From Pseudonocardiaceae bacterium YIM PH 21723 (GTDB lineage: Bacteria > Actinomycetota > Actinomycetes > Mycobacteriales > Pseudonocardiaceae): a DNA stretch of 64,000 nt. Below, piece by piece: positions 25,412 through 34,101 of this stretch. The notes under the pieces are model-generated. The model was not told where the DNA came from and made no database searches. It saw only the letters and a list, made by a program, of their open reading frames with translations. The stretch is taken from assembly GCA_003600225.1 (NCBI GenBank), contig QZFT01000011.1, positions 115,811-179,810 on the forward strand. Reading direction: 5' to 3'. The position numbers and the translations under genes were made by a program. Position 1 is the stretch's first letter; each line of letters opens with the position of its first letter.

Positions 25412-27189
25412 CCGCGCTGCCGGAGCTGGCGCGGCAGACCAGGATCAGCGTGCTGGCCACACTGTCCGAAGTGGACCCGGAGGCCGCGGACTGGGCCCGA
25501 TCCGCCGGCACGGCAACGGGAACGCCGACCGTGGTGCTCGTCGGCGAGACGAACCGGGGGAAGAGCTCGCTGCTGAACGCGTTGCTGGCCAGCCCTGGAC
25601 TGTCCCCTGTGGACGCCGGCCTGGCCACGGCCCGGTACCTGACCGTCCGGCACGGCGCCGAGTGGTCCGCGCGAGCCGAGCAGCTGACCGGTGACCCGAT
25701 CCCGGTACCCGTGGAGGCGCTGCCGGACTGGCTGCTCGATCCGGCTCTCCCGGCTCGGTCGATCACCGTCACCGCGCCGATCCCGTTGCTGGCCAACGTG
25801 ACCCTGGTGGACACGCCTGGCGTCGGTGGGCTGGATCAGCTCCACCGGGAACTGGCCGTGGAGGCGGCGGCCGGGGCGACGGCGCTGCTGTTCGTGGTGG
25901 ACGCGTCGGCGCCACTGTCCGCCGGGGAACTGGACTTCCTCACGGTGGCCGCCGAGCGGGTGGACACCGTGTTGTTCGCGGTGACCAAGACCGATCAGTT
26001 CCGGGGCTGGGCGCAGATCGCCGAGGCCAACCGGGAACTGCTGAACCGGCACGTGCCCCGATTCGCCGGCGCGGAGTTCCACCCGGTCTCCGCGCGGCTG
26101 TTCGAGCTGGCCTCAGGCGAACAGGCCGCGTTGTTGCGGGACCGTTCCGGCATCCCCGCGCTCCAGGAACTCGTGCAGCGCACGGTGGCCGGCCGGGCGG
26201 CGATGCTCAGTGAGGCCAACGGGCTGCGCGCGGTGCACACCGCCCTGGAGGCGAACATCGCCACGCTGTCCGCCCGGCACCGGACGCTGACCTCCGGGGC
26301 CGCCGAGGCCGAGGCACTGCGCAGCCGCCGGGAGGAGCTGACGGCTCAGCGGCGAGGCAGTACTCGCGGCTGGCAGGTGCGGCTGCGCGGTGAGATCCAG
26401 AAGGTCCGGGTCGACCTCGGCCATGAACTGGCCCGGCAGGTGCGGGACCTGCAGTCCTGGTTCCGGCGCACCGTGGACAGCGCGGACAAACAGGAGCTGG
26501 CCGCCGTTCCGCAGCGGGTGGACTCCGCCCTCGGGCTGGTCGCCAGGCAGACCACCGACGGTCTCGGCGCCCGGCTGGACACGGTGGTGACCACCGCGCT
26601 CGGCGAGCTGTTCGATCCGGCCGAGCTGGCCGTGACCATCGCGGATCTGGCCATGGGCAGGCAGCCGGCCATCGTGCTGCGGCCGCCGGAGGACCGGCCG
26701 TCCACCCCGGAGGACCGGCTGCTGGTGCTGATGGGAGTGTCCGGCGGCCTGGGCATCGGCCGGGCTGCCGCGTTGCCCCTCGCCGGCCTGGGCGTCGGCC
26801 TGCTGAATCCGATCGTGCTGCCGGTGACCATGGCACTGGGGCTGGGCGCGGGCTGGTGGATGGCCCGGACCCGCAGGCACACGGCGGACAAGCACCACAT
26901 GAAGCTGTGGATCACCGAGTCGATCGCCGAGGTGCGCTCGGTGCTGGACCAGCTGATCTCCGAGCAGCTGATCGACGCCGAGCTACGGCTGTCCCTCGCG
27001 TTGGAGGACGCGACCGGCCGGCGGATCGAGGACATCGAGGCGCAGCTGCGCGAGGTGGACCGGGCACTGCGGCTGGACGCCGCCGAACGCTCGGCCGAAG
27101 CCAGGGAGATCAGCACCCGGCTCTCGGAGCTGACCGCCGCCTCTAGACAGGTCGCAGTCCTGCTCCGCCGGATCGCGGAACTCAAGTAA
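25408..27189 (+). CDS. Dynamin-like GTPase, second of pair, membrane-inserted
   Basis: About 593 residues. GTPase motifs are VLVGETNRGKSSLLNALLA (P-loop), TLVDTPGVGGLDQ (G3) and AVTKTDQF (G4). Long helical segments (LRSRREELTAQRRG, then KVRVDLGHELARQVRDLQ) precede a hydrophobic hairpin (MGVSGGLGIGRAAALPLAGL onward through PVTMALGLGAGWWM) that should insert in the membrane like the paddle of bacterial dynamins. The C-terminus is again helical. Translational coupling to the first GTPase (GTGA overlap) suggests the two proteins act as a heteromeric complex. Roles in membrane fission, cell division or stress tolerance are inferred from the family. Confidence 0.9.
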   Translation: MTALPELARQTRISVLATLSEVDPEAADWARSAGTATGTPTVVLVGETNRGKSSLLNALLASPGLSPVDAGLATARYLTVRHGAEWSARAEQLTGDPIPVPVEALPDWLLDPALPARSITVTAPIPLLANVTLVDTPGVGGLDQLHRELAVEAAAGATALLFVVDASAPLSAGELDFLTVAAERVDTVLFAVTKTDQFRGWAQIAEANRELLNRHVPRFAGAEFHPVSARLFELASGEQAALLRDRSGIPALQELVQRTVAGRAAMLSEANGLRAVHTALEANIATLSARHRTLTSGAAEAEALRSRREELTAQRRGSTRGWQVRLRGEIQKVRVDLGHELARQVRDLQSWFRRTVDSADKQELAAVPQRVDSALGLVARQTTDGLGARLDTVVTTALGELFDPAELAVTIADLAMGRQPAIVLRPPEDRPSTPEDRLLVLMGVSGGLGIGRAAALPLAGLGVGLLNPIVLPVTMALGLGAGWWMARTRRHTADKHHMKLWITESIAEVRSVLDQLISEQLIDAELRLSLALEDATGRRIEDIEAQLREVDRALRLDAAERSAEAREISTRLSELTAASRQVAVLLRRIAELK

Positions 27190-27197
27190 GAGATGTC

Positions 27198-27252
27198 CCG
27201 AAGTTGACGATGTTCGGGGCTCGTTCCTCGCCGCGAACATCGTCAACTTCGG
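27198..27252. repeat. Intergenic hairpin repeat, copy B (CGAAGTTGACGA family)
   Basis: CCGAAGTTGACGATGTTCG pairs perfectly with its complement; the loop contains GGCTCGTTCCTCGCC, as in copy A. It starts nine bases after the dynamin gene's stop and lies between two convergent genes, so it may also act as a bidirectional terminator. Confidence 0.85.
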
Positions 27253-27316
27253 AGCGCTGAGGAAGAGCGCAGGGGCGTCCCCTGGGGTGTAGACACCCCC
27301 GCGCTCAAGTCGTGAA

Positions 27317-28261
27317 TCAGCCGGCCAGCGAACTGGCAGGCAGCGGCAGCGAGATCCGGCCCGCGGGCAGGATCCGGCCACCCAGCTCGGTGAGCGAGTG
27401 CAGAACCCGCTTACCGTGCCTATTGGACACCACCAGACCCGCTTCGCGCAGCACTCCGGCATGTTCGGAGGCGGTGGCCACCGAAATACCGAGCCGCTTG
27501 GCGAGCTCACCGGTGCTGCCGCCATCGGCGATGGCCCGCAGCACGGCGGCACGGGTGCGGCCGAGCAGTGCGGCCAGGTGCTTGTCCGGCTCGTCCAGCG
27601 CGGTCGTCCGCACCCAGTCCCACCCGGTGCTCACCGGGTAGACCAGCACGGACGGGGTGTCCGGGCCGTACTGGAACAGCGAGACCTGGCGGTGGAAGAA
27701 CGAGGGCACCAGCAACAGGCCCTGGCCGGTCAGCGTGACGTCCCGCTGGCACGGCCGATCCACCTCCAGCACCGGTGCCTTCCACCGGGCATTGGGCTGG
27801 AAGCTGGTCAGCAGACCCTCCACTCCGCCGTTCACCATCGCCGAGGTGCGCTGACCCCGGTCGGCGGCGAGCTGGTCGCAGATGGTGGCCCAATGGGATT
27901 CCAGGGCGAGCCGGAAGTACCCGTTCAGCGATTCCCGCAGTGTCCCCCCGCGGGTACTCGCCCGGATTCCCTCCCACGCCGAGACGGAATCCTCGATACG
28001 TGTCTCCTGCAGTCGCGGGTCCAGCAGCTCGGCGAGCGTGGACTGCTGTCCGGACAGCCCGCTGAGCGTGCGCAACCCCTCCCACAGACCCGACTCGCGC
28101 AGCCGCTCGATGGTGAGCGCGCGCCAGCGGGCGAACGGGCCGATGGCGTGATCCTGGCGCTGCAACTGGTGCAGGCTGAGCAAGATCTCCCACAGTGGAT
28201 TGCTGGACGTGGCAACCCGGGTTCTGGCCAGATCTCGCTCGGTGAACATCAGACGTAACAC
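27317..28261 (-). CDS. ArsR/SmtB-type winged-helix transcriptional regulator
   Basis: About 314 residues from GTG 28261, which has AGGGGGGAA upstream; an in-frame start at 28312 would add 17 residues. The N-terminal part (RLMFTERDLARTRVATSSNP, then LWEILLSLHQLQ) is the start typical of large actinobacterial ArsR-like proteins. The DNA-binding winged helix is at the C-terminus: LLGRTRAAVLRAIADGGSTG, then ELAKRLGISVATASEHAGVL, then REAGLVVSNRHGKRVLHSLT. The function is unknown. The second codon is TTA, the rare leucine codon read by bldA-type tRNA in related organisms. Confidence 0.87.
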   Translation of the reverse strand: MLRLMFTERDLARTRVATSSNPLWEILLSLHQLQRQDHAIGPFARWRALTIERLRESGLWEGLRTLSGLSGQQSTLAELLDPRLQETRIEDSVSAWEGIRASTRGGTLRESLNGYFRLALESHWATICDQLAADRGQRTSAMVNGGVEGLLTSFQPNARWKAPVLEVDRPCQRDVTLTGQGLLLVPSFFHRQVSLFQYGPDTPSVLVYPVSTGWDWVRTTALDEPDKHLAALLGRTRAAVLRAIADGGSTGELAKRLGISVATASEHAGVLREAGLVVSNRHGKRVLHSLTELGGRILPAGRISLPLPASSLAG

Positions 28262-28396
28262 GGTCGGTTTCCCCCCTACCGGAAATGTCTTGCGAACTTC
28301 GACCGTAAGCATCTCGATGCCTGCTGACTTATCACTGACAGGTCGCTGTCAGTGGATACTGGACAGGACGGAATCGCCGCCGACCCGGGAGGCCTC

Positions 28397-29032
28397 GTGT
28401 ACATCGATGACACCCACGATGACTCCGACCTGTCCGGTCCGGACGCACCGCAGATCGAGGACACCGCCTGGGTCGAGACCGATGACGGCACCCTCGCCTT
28501 CACCGACACCGATGGCGACGGGGAAGCCGACATGCTGGCCGAGATCGACGAGAACGGGTCCGTCGTCCGTACCGCCCGGCTTGATCCGACCACCGGGGAA
28601 TGGGTGCCGCAAGCTGATTCGGGCATGACCGTGGATTCCGCCTCCGGCACCACCCATGTCGGCCCGGCCACGGAGGACACGGACGGTGACGGAGTGCCGG
28701 ACACCGCCATCGTCGACGGGCCCGGCGGCCGCACCCTGCTGTACACCGACGTGGATCACGACGGGCAGGCCGACGTAGTTGCCCAGGTCACCCCCGATGG
28801 GGCGATCACTGTGGCCGAACACACTGGTCACGGCGATTGGCGGGTCACCTCCACCGGAAAGGTCGGAGGGGATGGGCGATTTCATGCGGAGCACACGCCG
28901 GCCGACCCGGCGGGGGATGATTCCTGGGCCGACCGGGCCATCGAGTCCGTCGAGCCGGAGCTCGGTGGCGACACGGTCGGTGACCAGCGGATAGTTCGGA
29001 TCGACCCGGTTACCGGTGAGTGGATCAGCTGA
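28397..29032 (+). CDS. DUF6802-type acidic protein with calcium-loop-like repeats
   Basis: About 211 residues, very rich in Asp, Gly and Thr, without signal peptide or membrane span. Three spaced motifs, DTDGDGEADM, DTDGDGVPDT and DVDHDGQADV, resemble the Asp-rich calcium loops of dockerin/EF-hand-like repeats, and each follows a short beta-type segment (GTLAFTDT, RTLLYTDV). The C-terminus repeats the RIDPVTGEWIS motif seen earlier as RLDPTTGEWV. GTG 28397 is chosen because GGGAGG lies directly before it; GTG 28352 lacks such a site. The domain organisation fits the actinobacterial DUF6802 family; function unknown. Confidence 0.8.
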   Translation: MYIDDTHDDSDLSGPDAPQIEDTAWVETDDGTLAFTDTDGDGEADMLAEIDENGSVVRTARLDPTTGEWVPQADSGMTVDSASGTTHVGPATEDTDGDGVPDTAIVDGPGGRTLLYTDVDHDGQADVVAQVTPDGAITVAEHTGHGDWRVTSTGKVGGDGRFHAEHTPADPAGDDSWADRAIESVEPELGGDTVGDQRIVRIDPVTGEWIS

Positions 29033-29338
29033 ATCGAAACTCTTTCCTTCAGCGGAAGACGTACTGATCCATAACGAACTTTTCGCCGCTGAAGTTAAAT
29101 GCGTGGAAACCTTTTCTGGTCACCCGGCTGGATCAAGCAAATCTCTTCTGAATCGATTCCCTTATCGGTATTGTGAGCAGCCTGACAGGTGAGGCGTCCG
29201 CAGTGCAGGGTTTGGCCCGCTAGCCTTTCGTCTATCCCCAAATCGCTACGCACCCGTTCATCCCGGGTGCATCTGAGCTTTCCCCAGAAGTCGCCGTACC
29301 AGCCCGCCGCAGGCCCCCTCAGTAGGAGACGAGACGAG
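29033..29338 (+). promoter_or_regulatory. Leader/promoter region of pckG
   Basis: A 306-base gap with no credible gene. The first 150 bases are unusually AT-rich for this genome (GAACTTTTCGCCGCTGAAGTT, CCTTATCGGTATTGTGAGC), consistent with promoter and operator sites for the gluconeogenic pckG. I could not fix a -10/-35 pair with confidence and see no known riboswitch. Confidence 0.3.
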
Positions 29339-31150
29339 ATGACATCGCTGGCCATTCCTGGTCTCGACCACGCACCGACGACCCATGAGCGCCTGCTGTC
29401 CTGGGTGCGCGAGGTTGCAGAGCTGACCACCCCGGACCAGATCGTGTGGGCTGACGGTTCGCGCGAGGAATGGGACCGGCTGACCGCGAAACTCGTGGCA
29501 GCGGGCACCTTTGTGCCCCTTGCGAAGAAAGAGAATTCCTTCTGGGCCGCTTCTGACCCGAATGACGTCGCTCGTGTCGAAGAGCGCACCTTCATCTGCT
29601 CAGTGGATGAGGAGGATGCGGGGCCGACCAACAACTGGAAAAACCCCGACGAAATGAAAGCGATCATGACCGAGCTCTACCGGGGCTCGATGCGTGGTCG
29701 CACTATGTACGTCATCCCGTTCTGCATGGGTCCGTTAGACGCGGAGAAGCCCATGCTCGGCGTGGAGATCACCGACTCCGAGTACGTCGTGGTGTCGATG
29801 CACATCATGACCCGGATGGGCACCAAGGCGCTGGAGCGCTTCGGGAACGACGCGGACTACGTACCCGCGCTGCACTCGCTGGGCGCCCCGCTGGAGCAGG
29901 GCCAGCAGGACGTCGCCTGGCCGTGTAACACCACCAAGTACATCTCCCACTTCCCGGAGGAGCGGGCCATCTGGTCCTACGGCTCCGGATACGGCGGCAA
30001 CGCGCTGCTGGGCAAGAAGTGCTACTCGCTGCGGATCGCCTCGGCGATGGCCCGCGACGAGGGCTGGCTCGCCGAGCACATGCTGATCCTGAAGCTGACC
30101 TCGCCGGAGAACAAGGTCCACTACATCGCGGCCGGCTTCCCCAGCGCCTGCGGTAAGACCAACCTGGCGATGCTGCAGCCGACCATCCCGGGCTGGAAGG
30201 TCGAGACCCTCGGCGACGACATCGCCTGGATGCGCTTCGGCGCCGACGGCCGGCTGTACGCGGTCAACCCGGAGAACGGCTTCTTCGGCGTCGCGCCGGG
30301 CACCGACTACCACACCAACCCGAACGCGATGCGCACCATCGCCAAGGGCAACTCGCTGTTCACCAACGTCGCGCTGACCGACGACGGCGACATCTGGTGG
30401 GAGGGCATGGGCGAGCCCCCGGCCCACCTGACCACCTGGAAGAAGCAGGACTGGACCCCGGACTCCGAGGAACTGTCCAGCCACCCGAACTCGCGCTACT
30501 GCACCCCGATGTCGCAGTGCCCGATCCTGGCCGACGAGTGGGACGACCCGCAGGGCGTGCCGATCTCGGCGATCTTCTTCGGTGGCCGCCGCAAGACCAC
30601 CATCCCGTTGGTGACCGAGTCCCGCGACTGGCAGCACGGCACCTTCATGGGCGCCACGCTGTCCTCGGAGACCACCGCGGCCGCCGTCGGCCAGGTCGGC
30701 GTCGTGCGCCGCGACCCGATGGCCATGCTGCCGTTCATCGGCTACAACGCCGGCGACTACTTCAAGCACTGGCTGGAGATCGGCAAGCAGGCCGACGCCA
30801 CCAAGCTGCCGAAGATCTTCTACGTCAACTGGTTCCGCCGTGGCGACGAGGGCCAGTTCCTGTGGCCCGGATTCGGTGAGAACAGCCGCGTGCTGAAGTG
30901 GGCCATCGAGCGCATCGAGGGCACCGCCGCGGCCGTCGAGACCCCGATCGGCCACGTGCCGACCGTGGACCAGTTCGACCTGGACGGCCTGGACGCCCCG
31001 GTCGCCGACATCGAGGCCGCACTGCGCTTCGACGCCGACGAGTGGCGTGCCGAACTGCCGCTGATCCAGGAGTGGTTCGACAAGATCGGCGAGAAGCTGC
31101 CGACCTCGCTGCAGGATGAGCTCGACGCCCTCAAGCAGCGCCTGGGCTAG
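29339..31150 (+). CDS. pckG: Phosphoenolpyruvate carboxykinase (GTP)
   Basis: Cytosolic gluconeogenic enzyme converting oxaloacetate and GTP to phosphoenolpyruvate, CO2 and GDP. The 603-residue length is normal for the GTP-dependent class. Motifs seen include the kinase loop [11 protein letters not shown] with the catalytic Cys, [55 protein letters not shown] and [17 protein letters not shown]. The start is ATG 29339, preceded by AGGAG; an upstream extension in frame lacks features of the family. Confidence 0.97.
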   Translation: MTSLAIPGLDHAPTTHERLLSWVREVAELTTPDQIVWADGSREEWDRLTAKLVAAGTFVPLAKKENSFWAASDPNDVARVEERTFICSVDEEDAGPTNNWKNPDEMKAIMTELYRGSMRGRTMYVIPFCMGPLDAEKPMLGVEITDSEYVVVSMHIMTRMGTKALERFGNDADYVPALHSLGAPLEQGQQDVAWPCNTTKYISHFPEERAIWSYGSGYGGNALLGKKCYSLRIASAMARDEGWLAEHMLILKLTSPENKVHYIAAGFPSACGKTNLAMLQPTIPGWKVETLGDDIAWMRFGADGRLYAVNPENGFFGVAPGTDYHTNPNAMRTIAKGNSLFTNVALTDDGDIWWEGMGEPPAHLTTWKKQDWTPDSEELSSHPNSRYCTPMSQCPILADEWDDPQGVPISAIFFGGRRKTTIPLVTESRDWQHGTFMGATLSSETTAAAVGQVGVVRRDPMAMLPFIGYNAGDYFKHWLEIGKQADATKLPKIFYVNWFRRGDEGQFLWPGFGENSRVLKWAIERIEGTAAAVETPIGHVPTVDQFDLDGLDAPVADIEAALRFDADEWRAELPLIQEWFDKIGEKLPTSLQDELDALKQRLG

Positions 31151-31161
31151 CACCAACTCCC

Positions 31162-31209
31162 GCGAAGGGCGCCTCGAGAAGTCCACCACCGGTCGGGGCG
31201 CCCTTTCGC
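31162..31209 (+). terminator. Hairpin terminator of pckG
   Basis: GCGAAGGGCGCC pairs with GGCGCCCTTTCGC (one extra T) 11 bases after the pckG stop. It ends just before the promoter of the small RNA described next. Confidence 0.75.
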
Positions 31210-31212
31210 CAG

Positions 31213-31241
31213 TTGACGGCTGTCGCGTGGCGCGGCATACT
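31213..31241 (+). promoter_or_regulatory. Consensus-like promoter of a small RNA
   Basis: TTGACG (31213-31218) and CATACT (31236-31241) are separated by exactly 17 bases. This is close to the primary sigma-factor consensus and is the clearest such promoter I found in the window. It points toward the hairpin RNA at 31249-31295, with no reading frame in between. Confidence 0.65.
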
Positions 31242-31248
31242 GTGTGTG

Positions 31249-31295
31249 CGGACCCGCCCCCATGCTCTTTGGGGATAGCGGGTCCAGCTTTTTTT
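31249..31295 (+). ncRNA. Candidate DUF3800-associated small RNA
   Basis: Starting about seven bases after a -10 box, the predicted transcript is roughly 47 nucleotides long. It folds as GGACCCGC paired with GCGGGTCC, then CCCCA paired with TGGGG, with a three-base AUA bulge on the 3' side and loop TGCTCTT. AGC and seven T residues follow, so it ends as a typical rho-independent terminator. It is not the terminator of pckG, which has its own hairpin. The U-tract touches the stop codon of the convergent DUF3800 gene. Families of structured RNAs found beside DUF3800 genes have been described (the DUF3800 motifs); whether this belongs to one of them is unknown. Confidence 0.6.
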
Positions 31296-31976
31296 CTAGG
31301 GCAGATCCATCGGCTGCGGTGTTCGCCCGATGATGCTGACCTCGCCCAGATGGTCCGGGTACCAGTTCCACATCGCTCTCTTCGTCGGCGCCTGCAGTAT
31401 GTGCTGATAGGCGGCATAAGCCACGAGATCTGAGAGCTGAATCAGCTGGGACATGTGGCTCACCTGGAACACGGGGTCTTCGATCATGGAGCGAGTGGCG
31501 AGCGTGAGCTCGCGATGTGCCTGCCGGTAGCTGGGGTTGGTGCCGTCCCCATCCATGATGATCATCCCGATTTCGCCCTCGGCGGTAAGCCGCGCATCGA
31601 GTGTGGCGACGAGTCCTGTGTAGAGCTCCGCCTTGGCCGCGTGATAGTGCCGACCTGGAGAAACGTGGTGGAAAACCGCGCCGACCGCTGCCGTGGGCAG
31701 GGTGCTGACCGTATGGAACGCATCGACCATCACCGCGCTGCGGTGGGCCTTGTGGCGATCCCAGTCGGTTCCGGTCGGTCGGCCACGGCCGTTGGCGAAG
31801 GTGGTGGCGTGTAGCTCGTAGTTGGTGGGCATGCCGGTCGCCGCGTGCAGTGCGTGCCGCCAGTCGAGGACGTGCTGGAGTGCGGCATTCCAGCCGCTGG
31901 CCTGTAGTTCGATCCAGCCGTAGACGATCAGTTTCGACTGCGGGGCGCCCGAGTCGTCGATGTAGAACAACCTCAT
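31296..31976 (-). CDS. DUF3800 domain protein (RNase H-like fold)
   Basis: About 226 residues from ATG 31976. The hallmark first block MRLFYIDDSGAP carries the acidic pair of the RNase H-like DUF3800 domain. Further acidic positions lie in MIIMDGDGTNPSY and IQLSDLVAYAAYQ, and the conserved HATTFANGRGRP region follows the first helix. An in-frame start at 32021 would add 15 residues that do not belong to the domain. The fold suggests a metal-dependent nuclease, possibly acting on RNA, but no activity is established. It converges on a tiny structured RNA gene and has no other partner. Confidence 0.88.
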   Translation of the reverse strand: MRLFYIDDSGAPQSKLIVYGWIELQASGWNAALQHVLDWRHALHAATGMPTNYELHATTFANGRGRPTGTDWDRHKAHRSAVMVDAFHTVSTLPTAAVGAVFHHVSPGRHYHAAKAELYTGLVATLDARLTAEGEIGMIIMDGDGTNPSYRQAHRELTLATRSMIEDPVFQVSHMSQLIQLSDLVAYAAYQHILQAPTKRAMWNWYPDHLGEVSIIGRTPQPMDLP

Positions 31977-32115
31977 GCGTACCTGAGGTATTACCTGTCC
32001 CGAGAGCCAGCACAAATTCACTGGGCCGGATGGCCGAGGAAAATCAATTGCTCACGTAGGGGAACCGGCGGCACACTGTCTGCGTCTAACGGAGTACACG
32101 AAGGAGGTGCGAGAG

Positions 32116-32256
32116 ATGTATCAAGCAGCAGTTGCGATGCTGGTCCTGGCCGTGGCGGCGGCCGTCCTGGCGGTCATTGCCGATGGCCGGGACGACAGGA
32201 AGCGGGACCGGTTCGGGTCCGCTCGGTGCCTCGCACCGGAGTGGATCGCAGCGTAG
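32116..32256 (+). CDS. Small single-span membrane protein (46 aa)
   Basis: ATG 32116 is preceded by AAGGAGGTG, one of the strongest ribosome sites in the window. The product has one hydrophobic helix (AAVAMLVLAVAAAVLAVIAD) followed by a charged segment (GRDDRKRDRFG) and a short tail. It carries no recognisable family. A second small membrane protein with similar layout lies 126 bases downstream. Confidence 0.6.
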   Translation: MYQAAVAMLVLAVAAAVLAVIADGRDDRKRDRFGSARCLAPEWIAA

Positions 32257-32382
32257 GTCAAGCTGAGACCGGGACGTGTTGTTCCGGGCGTAGGTTGGCG
32301 CAAATTACTGGGGCGATTGCGCTGGTTGATGGAACGTAGTCGTCTCCGACCGAGTTCGAATCCACTCGACGGAGGTGTCCTC

Positions 32383-32541
32383 ATGCTGCAGGCAGGGCTG
32401 GCACTCACCGTGCTGGCGGTGGCCGCGCTCCTGATGGTCGTTCTGGCTGAGGTGTTCCGCAAGGACGACGAACAGGGCTGTCCGGAAGAACTGATCGACG
32501 AGCAGGCCGAGGGCGTCACGCACGACGCCCTCGGCCGGTAG
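32383..32541 (+). CDS. Small single-span membrane protein (52 aa)
   Basis: ATG 32383 is preceded by GGAGG. The protein begins with a hydrophobic helix (LQAGLALTVLAVAALLMVVL), then a charged, acidic cytoplasmic or extracellular tail (EVFRKDDEQGCPEELIDEQA) with a single Cys. The frame extends upstream without a better start. The layout resembles the gene just upstream, so they may be paralogues. Function unknown. Confidence 0.6.
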   Translation: MLQAGLALTVLAVAALLMVVLAEVFRKDDEQGCPEELIDEQAEGVTHDALGR

Positions 32542-32583
32542 TTCCGGTTCGCCGACCGACATCGCCGTCGGCCGGCGGCCCTC

Positions 32584-34101
32584 TTACCTGGGCAGGTCAC
32601 CCGCCAGCTGCTCCAGCCGATCCATGTCCTGGAACGGGCCGGGTGGCACCTCGTGGTGCGGATCCGGCAGCCCCGTCCCATCGCAGGTCAGGTCGCGGTC
32701 CGGCACCACGCCGCCCACCAGGTAGTCCTCGACGATCTTCTGCACGCATGGATTGGCGTTGCCGTACATCGTGTGGTCGCCCTCGCCGAGCACGGTGAGC
32801 AGCCGGGATCCGGCGAAGTTCCGATGCGCCTGCTGGGCGCCACGCAACGGCGTCGACGCGTCGTGCTCGGAGTTGACCATCAGCACCGGTGGGATGCCCT
32901 TGCCGGTCGGCTTCTTCAGTGTCAGCGGTGGCCGCTTCCAGGTCAGGCAGCCCTGCTGGACCTTGGATCCGCCGGTCAGCGGGAACTTGCGGTTCCACTC
33001 CTCGGACTGCCGGATCGCGGTGTCCTCGGTGCCCTGCCACTGCGCGTCGTTGCACATGATGCTGAACGCGGTGCCGATCATGGCGCCGAGACCCCGTTGC
33101 GGGTCCTCGCCGCCACTGCGTGGTTCGCGGCCCTCGACGAGGTCTTTGAGAGCCTTGGCCGCGTCGGGGAACTCGGCCTTGTTGGCCAGCGCGCTGCTGA
33201 CCGCGACGTCCACCGCCGGCCCCAGCTTGGCCCGGGCCTTCTCGTAGTTTCTGTGCACGTCTTCGAACGTATTGCCCAGGTTGTAGACGTCGTTGTACTG
33301 CGCTATCCAGCTCAGGAAGTCCTCGCGGAACCGGATCTCCGCGGCCTCCGCCTGCGAGTTGAACAATCCCTGCCAGCTGCCGGTGAAGTCCACAATGGAA
33401 TCCAGCACGAACCGGCCGACCCGGTCGGGGAAGTACGCCGTGTAGTGCGCACCCAGCCAGGTCCCCGCCGAATAGCCCAGGTAATTGATCTTCTCGGCAC
33501 CCAGCAGCGCGCGGATCAGGTCCAGGTCCCTGACGGTCTGCTCGGTGTTCACGAACCTGCCCAGCTCACCGGATTTCACCTGGCAGTACCGCGATCGCAG
33601 GCGCGCGGTGTCCAGCAGCAGATCGATGTTGCCCTCGCTGCGGTCCCGTGGATCCAGCTCGGCACCGAGCAGCGAGCCCGCGCCGCAGTCGACGTTGCTG
33701 CTGGCGCCGACCCCGCGGACGTCGATGCCGATGATGTCCTGGTTGTCCGCGAGCGGCTGCGCTCCACGCTGCAACAGCTGCAGCGGCAACAGCCTGCCGG
33801 TCCCACCGGGGCCGCCCGGGTTGGTGAACAGCACGCCCTTGGCGTTCTTGCCGGGCAGCCGGGTGATCGCGACGGTGATGTCCTTGCCGCTGCCGGGGTT
33901 GTTCCAGTCCATCGGCGCGGTCAGCGAGCCACACTGCAGCTTGTCGCTGCCCGGCGGCAGGCCATCGGGGACCTTGCCGAAACAGGGCTTCCAGTCGATC
34001 TTCTGCTGGGTGTACTTGACCGGAACCGGTGCTGCCGCGGCCGGAACGGCGGTGATCAGGCTCGATGCCAGGGCGACGGCCAGTACGGCGGCTGCTCTCA
34101 T
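32584..34101 (-). CDS. Secreted alpha/beta hydrolase, SlpD/E (tripeptidyl aminopeptidase)-like, copy 1
   Basis: 505-residue exported serine hydrolase. A Sec signal (LAVALASSLITAVPAAAA) precedes the mature start PVKYTQQKIDWKPC. The fold shows LFTNPGGPGG (oxyanion region), IIGIDVRGVGASSNVDCGAG, the nucleophile Ser in LGYSAGTWLGA, the acid Asp in NSEHDASTP and His in GEGDHTMYG. The C-terminal block with HRNFAGSRLL and conserved Cys is the TAP-like C-terminal domain. Family members remove tripeptides from protein N-termini; here it is inferred by homology. ATG 34101 overlaps the upstream gene's stop as ATGA. It has an acidic tail, PDPHHEVPPGPFQDMD, that the other copies lack. Confidence 0.92.
   Translation of the reverse strand: MRAAAVLAVALASSLITAVPAAAAPVPVKYTQQKIDWKPCFGKVPDGLPPGSDKLQCGSLTAPMDWNNPGSGKDITVAITRLPGKNAKGVLFTNPGGPGGTGRLLPLQLLQRGAQPLADNQDIIGIDVRGVGASSNVDCGAGSLLGAELDPRDRSEGNIDLLLDTARLRSRYCQVKSGELGRFVNTEQTVRDLDLIRALLGAEKINYLGYSAGTWLGAHYTAYFPDRVGRFVLDSIVDFTGSWQGLFNSQAEAAEIRFREDFLSWIAQYNDVYNLGNTFEDVHRNYEKARAKLGPAVDVAVSSALANKAEFPDAAKALKDLVEGREPRSGGEDPQRGLGAMIGTAFSIMCNDAQWQGTEDTAIRQSEEWNRKFPLTGGSKVQQGCLTWKRPPLTLKKPTGKGIPPVLMVNSEHDASTPLRGAQQAHRNFAGSRLLTVLGEGDHTMYGNANPCVQKIVEDYLVGGVVPDRDLTCDGTGLPDPHHEVPPGPFQDMDRLEQLAGDLPR

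Noticed and set aside
31249..31295. Interpretation of this hairpin as the pckG terminator or the actinobacterial 6C RNA
   Set aside because: pckG already has a terminator upstream and this hairpin has its own promoter. The 6C RNA has two C-rich-loop hairpins, whereas here there is one and the C run is in the stem.
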